Shown here piece after piece: positions 57,771 through 64,000 of a stretch of DNA of 64,000 nt. Under the pieces are notes generated by a model. It did no database searches, was not told where the DNA came from, and worked only from the letters and a program-made list of their open reading frames with translations. The stretch spans positions 186,001 through 250,000 of the forward strand of contig NW_013171849.1 of NCBI RefSeq assembly GCF_000151665.1. Reading direction: 5' to 3'. Both the position numbers and the translations under genes were made by a program. The number at the start of each line of letters is the position of its first letter. The stretch's first letter is position 1. This DNA is from Blastocystis hominis. Its lineage: Eukaryota; Sar; Bigyra; Opalinata; Blastocystidae.

Positions 57771-58620
57771 AATAATAAAATTTAATTATCAAATAAAAAA
57801 GAAGGATTACTTTTAAACGTACCACATATTCTTATTATTATCATTGAACTTTTGGGTTTGTGATGTAGTAATTTAAATAATAAGTTTTGTATCTAAATAA
57901 GGAGAAGTGGAAGGAGAGTGAGTATAGGCTGAGGTTTTAGAGTGATAGTTGTATAGATGGGAGGATTTGTGATATGGCAAAGACATTGAAAGGTGTAACC
58001 ATTATGTAGAACGGCTGATAACTGCTAACCATAAGTGTATCACATTTTCATAACTTGTGGGTATATGAATGTTCTCCATACCGAAACTAGGTTATCCACA
58101 GTGGAAGTTTTTATGTGTGCTTATTTTTGTTGGCTGTTGCGAGTTCTTTACGCATTTCTATTTGTCGGACGTGAGGGCATGCAATTTATAAGCTATGATG
58201 GAGTGTTAGCTCATGGTTGTCAAGCGGAATACTAGAGAAATGCGTTTTTCTTGTTGTTAGGAACCTACAGGCAGTATTGTTGTATATTATTGGGTAGGAT
58301 TTGCTGGGATAAAGCAAGGCAATTGGATGTTCTTCCTTGTTGACTCATTTGCCACTTGATCATAAAAGAAGGAAATATCGAAATGGAGATCACACAAATG
58401 GTAACTCCAGTGATAGAGAATCAATTCAAACTACGTTGGCATTACCATGAAGTATCCTTATTTTATATCAACACCAATGTATCACTAAAGGCGTGCAATT
58501 AACAGCACTACTCTTCTCTCTCTCTTATTCTTCGGCTCTGTATCGAACAATCAGATACTCAACCTCATCATGTCGACTTTTATTCTTTCCATCTCCATTC
58601 CAAAACCTCTCATTTCTTCC
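57771..58620. other. Island edge, no gene seen
   Basis: AT-rich to about 58.4 kb; frames of 66 and 74 codons have no motif. Confidence 0.5.
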
Positions 58621-58628
58621 AACAAACA
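58621..58628 (-). terminator. TGTTTGTT 3'-end motif for PNO1
   Basis: Minus-strand octamer 23 nt after the PNO1 stop. Confidence 0.65.
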
Positions 58629-58651
58629 CCACACAGCAACATAAAACGACA

Positions 58652-59537
58652 TTAGAAACGCTCTCTCTGTCGAGCAGCTACCTGTTTCATCTGGTTATAC
58701 ACCTTGCTGGGAGGTGAGCCCATGATCAGATTGCAGATCGCATTCCTCGCAATCGCAATATTAGCATAGGACCCCATGATGTGAATCCTAAAATATAAAA
58801 AACATCGGCAAAACGAATCATACGTCTGGTCAGCTAACACGATTCGGCAGCGCGTAGCGTTTTCAATCGCAAACTTGGTCTTGCCCATCTATCTCTCACA
58901 AATCGATTCTGCGGCCACCTGTCCCGCAATTCGACCGATCGCTCGACTGATGTGGTCGCCATGAAGCAGACGAACGTCCTTGATTTCGAAGGTTTCTGCA
59001 CGTGAATCGATGTGAAAGCAACGACCAATGTACAAATCGTCCAAACGAAGCAGAGCCACTGCGTCTGCAATGTCGAAACCCAGCATAAACGCATGGATGT
59101 AGTCTTCTCCCTTCTGCAGACAACTGCTGTCCACAGTGTGAGGAGAAGTCTACAGAGTAAGCAAAGACACAACAACCATACCTTTAGCTCAACACAGTTG
59201 GTCTTCTTGTTGAATCGAATCAGCAGCTTTAACTGGTCAACGACTGGACGCATCAACTTTTCCCAGTTGTTCTTAAGCGGTGTTTGCATATTAAGATGAC
59301 TATACAAGTTGTGCAATGCACATTAATCAGGATATGAATCGATTTGGAGGACAACGAATGCGACGAATCTCCTCCTTGCCCTAAAAGGTAAACATTGCAA
59401 TCACCTCCTACAGCCATGTCTTTTGCAGAAAGGGCAGGAAAACTAGGCGCATCTTCTACGTTCTTCTCTTCTGCCACCTTCTCCATCTTGTCTTCGATCT
59501 CTTTGGCACTCACTACGTTCTTTTTTTCTTCTTCCAT
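58652..59537 (-). CDS. PNO1: RNA-binding protein PNO1 (Dim2), 40S ribosome assembly
   Basis: The start MEEEKKNVVSAKEIEDKMEK leads to an acidic N-terminus. A 31-nt intron near 59400-59370 joins to GKEEIRRIRCPPNRF, matching the PNO1 block S-K-E-I-R-K-I-P-V-P-x-x-R. TPLKNNWEKLMRPVVDQLKL, FMLGFDIADAVALLRLDDLY, EIKDVRLLHGDHISRAIGRI and MGKTKFAIENATRCRIVLAD follow, then IHIMGSYANIAIARNAICNL and GSPPSKVYNQMK at the end, the KH-like core. Introns of 32, 30 and 36 nt were removed. The junction near 59320 was not resolved. PNO1 helps NOB1 and Dim1 mature the 18S rRNA 3' end in the nucleolus and cytosol. Confidence 0.9.
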
Positions 59538-59613
59538 TGTTTTTCGAAGATAGAATGGTTTGCTGCTGTAAAACAATAGTTTGTAGTTTCAAGGGAGAAA
59601 AGGGAAAAAGAAT

Positions 59614-59685
59614 TCCCACACCGGGAATCGAACCCGGATCGGCAGGGTGAGAGCCTGCTATCCTAACCTATTAGACTATATGGGA
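59614..59685 (-). tRNA. tRNA-Glu (CUC), copy 1
   Basis: Acceptor TCCCATA/TGTGGGA, anticodon stem GCAGG..CCTGC with loop CTCTCAC (anticodon CTC), T arm CCGGG..CCCGG with TTCGATT loop, discriminator A. No intron. Ends are exact to within a base. Confidence 0.9.
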
Positions 59686-59821
59686 TCTGTTTTCGTTTTC
59701 AATAAGGCATATACAAGATGCTGTTCTTCTATTAGAATCTTTCCAAAATAAGATGGTTTGTTATCGTGATACAGTAGTCTGTAGTTTCGAGTAATAAAAA
59801 TATAGAAAAAAGAAAAAAGAA

Positions 59822-59894
59822 TTCCCACACCGGGAATCGAACCCGGATCGGCAGGGTGAGAGCCTGCTATCCTAACCTATTAGACTATATGGGA
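59822..59894 (-). tRNA. tRNA-Glu (CUC), copy 2
   Basis: Essentially identical to copy 1, about 208 nt away, same strand. The flank on the 3' side is also related (both have TGGTTTG..GTAGTTTC upstream on plus), so a segment of about 208 nt was duplicated in tandem. Confidence 0.9.
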
Positions 59895-59975
59895 CCTGTT
59901 TTCACCTCTCAACATACTATATACAACACTCCAGACAGATCCCTTCGTTTCCAACCAAACAATTGTTTACTTACA

Positions 59976-61397
59976 ATGCCTATTGATATTAACCTGCTTC
60001 GTGTCTCGCGTGGAGGAAACCCGGACTTGGTTCGTAAATCCCAGAAAGACCGTTTTGCCAGTGTGGAGCTTGTCGATGAAGTGATCGCTCTGGATGACGT
60101 ACCTTTCGTGTTTCCAATTCACTGTAGAAATGGAGAGCTCTTGTTGGAAGCATTGACAACATGAAGAAGGAAAAGCGTATTTTGTCCACTGCTGTATGCT
60201 TCGACAATTGGATCTGATCAATAGATCGGAAAGGCTCGCAAGGAGGGCAAAGATGCAGCGGAGGAAGCCGCAAAGGTGAAGGAGGTGACTGCAAAGATCG
60301 AAGAAACGGAGAAGGAAGTGGAGAAAGTGCGTGTGGAGCGTGATGCCAAGTTGGGCAAGATCGGTAACATATTATCGGACACTTGCATCATCGACAACAA
60401 CGAGGACAACAATGGTGTTGTCTGGAAGTGGGGAACGCCTCGTCCCATGACCAAGGATATGTATTGCCATCACGAGCTCTTGTGGATGCTCGATGGATAC
60501 GAACCCGAGCGCGGAACGCGCGTAGCGGGCCATCGTGGATACTTCCTGAAGGGTTCCGCGGTGCTGTTGAACCAGGCGATCATCATGTACGCGATGCAAT
60601 GGAACACAAAGCGCGGATTCACGCTTTTGCAGACTCCGTACTTCATGAATCGCGACGTGATGGCCGGCGTTGCGCAGCTGGAGGACTTCGACGAGAGTCT
60701 GTACCACGTTGAAGGGGAGGAGGGCGAAGAGAAATATTTAATCGCGACGTCGGAGCAGCCGATCTGCGGGTATCACATGGGCGAGTGGCTGGACGAGAAG
60801 GAGCTGCCGTTGAAATACACGGGGTTCTCTACGAACTTCCGGAAGGAGGCCGGAGCGCACGGGAAGGACACGTGGGGCATTTTCCGCGTGCACCAGTTCG
60901 ACAAAGTGGAGCAGTTCGTGATTTCGAAGCCGGAGGAGAGCTGGGCGATGCACGAATACATGATTCAGAACTCGCGCGAGTTCTACGAGTCGCTGAATCT
61001 GCCGTACCGCGTGGTGAACATCGTGTCGGGCGCGCTGAACAACGCGGCGGCGAAGAAATACGACCTGGAAGGATGGTTCCCGGGGTACGAAGCGTACCGC
61101 GAGCTGGTGTCGTGCAGCAACTGCACGGATTATCAGAGCCGCGCGATGGAGATTCGGTGCGGCGCGACGAAGAAGAAGAACGAGGAGAAGAAGTACGTGC
61201 ACATGCTGAACTCGACGCTGTGCGCGCTGACGCGGACGCTGTGCTGCATTCTGGAGAACTATCAGACGAGCGAGGGCGTGGAGATCCCCGAGGTGTTGCA
61301 GCCGTGGATGGGCGGAATCAAGTTCCTGCCGTTCAAACGACCGCTGCCTCCCGCGATGCTGAAGGCCAGGGAGGAGAGACTGAAGCAGATGAAGTAG
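59976..61397 (+). CDS. SARS1: Seryl-tRNA synthetase, cytosolic
   Basis: The start MPIDINLLRVSRGGNPDLVR matches eukaryotic SerRS N-termini. Introns of 29 nt (near 60099-60127) and 31 nt (near 60194-60224) were removed. The tRNA-binding helical arm holds KSQKDRFASVELVDEVIALD and AAKVKEVTAKIEETEKEVEK. The class II core has YLIATSEQPICGYHMGEWL, motif 2 FRKEAGAHGKDTWGIFRVHQ and motif 3 LNSTLCALTRTLCCILENYQ. The enzyme charges tRNA-Ser (and tRNA-Sec if present). The C-terminus ends KAREERLKQMK without organelle sequence; there is no presequence, so a cytosolic role is likely. TAG 61395 is followed by TGTTTGTT at 61438. Two tRNA-Glu genes lie just upstream on the other strand. Confidence 0.95.
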
Positions 61398-61437
61398 AGG
61401 GAATGGGAATAAGAAATAAGAATTATGGAATGGGTAT

Positions 61438-61445
61438 TGTTTGTT
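61438..61445 (+). terminator. TGTTTGTT 3'-end motif for SerRS
   Basis: Octamer 40 nt after the SerRS stop codon. Confidence 0.6.
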
Positions 61446-61622
61446 TGAGAATCGAGCGATGATTTGGTGTTCATAGGGAAAGGAAGAGAGTGTGTAGAAT
61501 AGAAAGGAGAGTTGGATGTGTTTGTTGGAGGGAGAATAAGGTATAGAATGCCTTCTCTTCGTATCCGTTATTTTTCATCTTATTAAACATGAGAAGAGAA
61601 GTCATTCGATTGACAAGACTCT

Positions 61623-62752
61623 TCATTCTCTGCCATCCTTCTGCCCCAACCATTCCTGTGTAGAACAAACAAGCCACGGTAACACAAAGGAAACGAAGGT
61701 TAATAATACATAGATAATCACAAACAGATAAATCAACGTTTTAGAGTGAGTCCTCAAGGCTTCGCGATCCACTAAGTCGTTTAACTCTCGATTTAGCTGA
61801 TCCTCCGAAGCAATCTACCAATCATCTTTTCCCTCCAAACCCACTTCTCCCTCCTTGGCAAAAATTCCTTGCCTACAGAGGGGACAGACGCCACGAACAT
61901 CGACAATCCACTCCTTAGCGCAATGCTCGTGGAATACATGCTTGCAAGGCAAGACTTTGACATGATCTCCTTTTTTGAATTCTTCCAGGCAGATGGAACA
62001 CTCGGTGCAATAGGAGTCGTGGAAATTATTGGAATCCACCACAATCGAGTGCATCTGCCGAATGGCCAAACGTCGCTTGAAACGTTGAAATACTCCCATC
62101 AAAAAAGAGAAAAAATACAGTAGTCCTATCGACGTCCAAAGCACGATGGAAAGCTGGAGGAAGGTTACAAACATATCCCAAAACGTCGGTACCGTCAGGA
62201 TTTCCTCCCCTGTCGAATTTACCACAACAAGCAATCGGGATAGGGATCCGTTTTTATGCAAATACGATTGAAGCACGGATCCTGAAGCGTGTGTAATAAA
62301 AATACTCGAGATCGATAGCTACACATTAGAACAATATAGAAAACTCACATTCCAATCAGATTTCGTACCCATCTCTATCAACTCGTCATTCTCGAAGGGA
62401 GATGGAAGGGAGTTCATGATAATAGCGGCAACTGCTCCCGATGACTCAATCTACCTTTTACAATCATCAAGTCAACACTTACATTTGCAACCTTTGTATC
62501 AAACGAGCATCTCCTCGGCCCTCCTCGAATCGCAAGTACAATCGATCCAGTATGATTATTCTTCAAAGGCGTACAGGCATCAAAAGGATCGCTCTCCTCG
62601 AGAAATCCCACAATAGAGGTGTTCTCATACTGCCTCCCAAACCGAGCTTGTGTGTGCGAAAACACCTCCTCGATAGATGAGATGGCAATAAGCGCAAAAC
62701 CGCGACGTACAATAAGTAGAAAGAGGAAAAAAGATATAACGACTGATTTCAT
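61623..62752 (-). CDS. PA-TM-RING E3 ubiquitin ligase with extra C-terminal membrane helix
   Basis: MKSVVISFFLFLLIVRRGFA is a signal peptide. The lumenal PA domain includes DACTPLKNNHTGSIVLAIRG and, after introns of 32 and 30 nt, SSGAVAAIIMNSLPSPF and LSISSIFITHASGSVLQSYL. The membrane helix FLQLSIVLWTSIGLLYFFSF leads to a RING-H2 finger: CSICLEEFKKGDHVKVLPCK, HVFHEHCAKEWI, CPLC. The plain frame ends at 61815, but a 30-nt intron (61843-61814) instead joins to IASEDQLNRELNDLVDREA and a second hydrophobic segment LIYLFVIIYVLLTFVSFVLP, ending at TGA 61623. This second helix is not usual in RNF13-type ligases. Endosome or lysosome membrane is the likely place. TGTTTGTT occurs inside this last exon at 61671-61664. 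Confidence 0.82.
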
Positions 62753-62880
62753 TTACAACATAGACACAATAATGACATTATCTTGTCAACACGAAAAGAA
62801 TCCAAAAATAGTCACGATTTTCACACAAACAGTACTCGCTATTTTAGTTATCAAATTCAATTCAATTAAATTCAATTAAA

Positions 62881-63579
62881 TTAGTATTTTCTTTGACTAC
62901 GATGATGACGCGAGTGACTTCCACTGCGACTTCGGCTGCGACTTCGACTCCGACTTCGTGAATGCAAACGGCGTCGAGAACGAGAATCAGAACGCTCATG
63001 TCCTGAGCGAGAATGATGATGACGGTGATGCGAGCTCGTTTCTCTGCGCTTCTCCTCGTCGAACACCGATTTAAACACTCTCTGTACATATACAACCACT
63101 CCTGCACTAAATCCTCTCAACCGTCTTTACCATCAATTTGAGCTCCGTCCAAATAATCCATCGCTCTCAGTGCTTCTTCTTCCGAATTCATCTCAACTAA
63201 ACCCACTCCCTGAGAGATGGCAGTTTGGTCTCTCCGCAGGAGTTTGACACGCCGAACCACTCCATAGTTACTGAATATCTCTCGCAGATGTCGCTCGTTC
63301 GTGTTTCTAGATGGAATCAAGAAGAGTGCCGGAGCATACGTAGTTAGATTCTTTATGGAAAGAGTGACGGGCTTGTTTGCACGATCTCTACAGATTTACC
63401 CATGGGGACCTTTGAGTACAATTCCCGCTTTGTTTCTTCCAAATCGCTCTTATTTTCGTTGTCTTCCTTTTCTTGCTCTGCTTCTTATGAAAAGACAGTA
63501 AACTACCTTTTTCCTTTACCTTCTCGTTTTCGGCTTTCGGCAGAGATGGAGAGTGCTCCTCCTTGTTTTCTGTATCCAT
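62881..63579 (-). CDS. RNPS1-like SR protein with one RRM
   Basis: The start is MDTENKEEHSPSLPKAENEK; the acidic/basic N-terminus continues through a 29-nt intron. The RRM has SIKNLTTNTNERHLREIF (RNP2 side) and GVGLVEMNSEEEALRAMDYL (RNP1 side), then GAQIDG, joined by a 33-nt intron near 63303 and a 29-nt one near 63115. A region of Arg-Ser dipeptides and His runs (SSHHRHHHSRSGHERSDSRS) follows to the stop TAA 62881. RNPS1 is part of the exon junction complex periphery and promotes splicing. In a genome full of 30-nt introns it is a natural component. One N-terminal junction near 63410 is uncertain. Confidence 0.78.
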
Positions 63580-63643
63580 TCGTTGCTCCCAAGTCTGAGG
63601 GAAAGATTTGTGTGACTCCACAAACAGAAAATAATACAAAAAG

Positions 63644-64000
63644 CTAAATTTCCTTACTAACAGTCAGCATCACCCACGAATCGATGGATGATGGCTTGAG
63701 TTTATCCTCCAATTCTCTCCATGGTTCTTCCCTCACAATTTTGTATCCCAGTCGCTTCATATCGTCTTTCGAATATCCTCGTGGAAGATAGACCTGCAGT
63801 TGCACTTCCTCTTTTCCTGCTTCATGGAGAACGTATTCACAATTGCGCAATAGCGAGCTTGAGAGACCCAGTCCCATATACTCCGGTAAAACACTGAGTA
63901 ACTCGATTGCCCCCGTTTTCTCGTCAATTTCTCGAATCATTACGGCAGCAACGACTTCATCTCAAAGTAACATCCAAATGACATTTCTACTTGCCAGAGT
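63644..64000 (-). CDS. GNAT-family acetyltransferase, 5' end beyond the window
   Basis: The C-terminal part contains EVVAAVMIREIDEKTGAIEL, SVLPEYMGLGLSSSLL (the acetyl-CoA loop, Q/R-x-x-G-x-G/A type) and EVQLQVYLPRGYSKDDMKRL, GYKIVREEPW at the end, as in GNAT folds. A 30-nt intron near 63962-63991 fits the local pattern. The start lies past 64000. The substrate cannot be told from this part. Confidence 0.65.

Noticed and set aside
1-64000. CRISPR arrays, operons with ribosome binding sites, riboswitches
   Set aside because: No spaced direct repeats or bacterial signals are seen; the introns, histone and tRNA-Tyr intron show a eukaryotic nuclear genome.

Overview
The window reads as nuclear DNA of a stramenopile gut protist, Blastocystis or a close relative. 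Two signals point there. First, nearly every conserved gene is cut by minute spliceosomal introns, mostly 28-34 nt with GT..AG ends. They had to be removed by hand to recover continuous proteins. Second, the octamer TGTTTGTT sits just downstream of most stop codons, matching the GU-rich 3'-end motif reported for Blastocystis, where polyadenylation can itself create stop codons. An aspartase with an N-terminal presequence and a propionyl-CoA carboxylase alpha chain fit a mitochondrion-related organelle. No assembly or search was run, so the species is an inference.

Layout. 0-14 kb is a compact core: an Hsp70-like chaperone with a long linker; a DEK-C/triple-SWIB protein; aspartate ammonia-lyase; a WD40 protein; tRNA-Tyr with an intron; then a head-to-tail minus-strand run ERGIC3, POLE2, PCCA. 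14-19 kb holds a type I membrane protein, two unassigned genes and a nucleotide-sugar transporter. 19-27 kb holds a GCN2-type eIF2alpha kinase and a WD40/coiled-coil/pseudokinase protein in which six consecutive exons each encode one WD repeat. 27.6-29 kb is a decayed MORN-LRR gene copy. 30-41 kb has histone H3, a dynamitin-like protein, a SAPS-like protein, tRNA-Trp, an Enhancer-of-polycomb protein, a small orphan gene and an unassigned gene region with a long CACTC array.

43-58 kb is an AT-rich accessory island. It has three more MORN-LRR family members, long microsatellites and a broken Polinton/Maverick-like fossil. 58.6-64 kb returns to core genes: PNO1, two tandem tRNA-Glu, cytosolic SerRS, a PA-TM-RING ubiquitin ligase, an RNPS1-like SR protein and the 3' part of a GNAT acetyltransferase.

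The core genes are unrelated housekeeping functions (translation, replication, ER-Golgi traffic, chromatin, RNA processing) packed tightly. Some intergenic gaps are so short that the 3' signal of one gene lies within 10-25 nt of the next start codon. The most unusual items are the exon-per-repeat WD40/pseudokinase gene and the MORN-transmembrane-LRR family with one LRR segment per exon.
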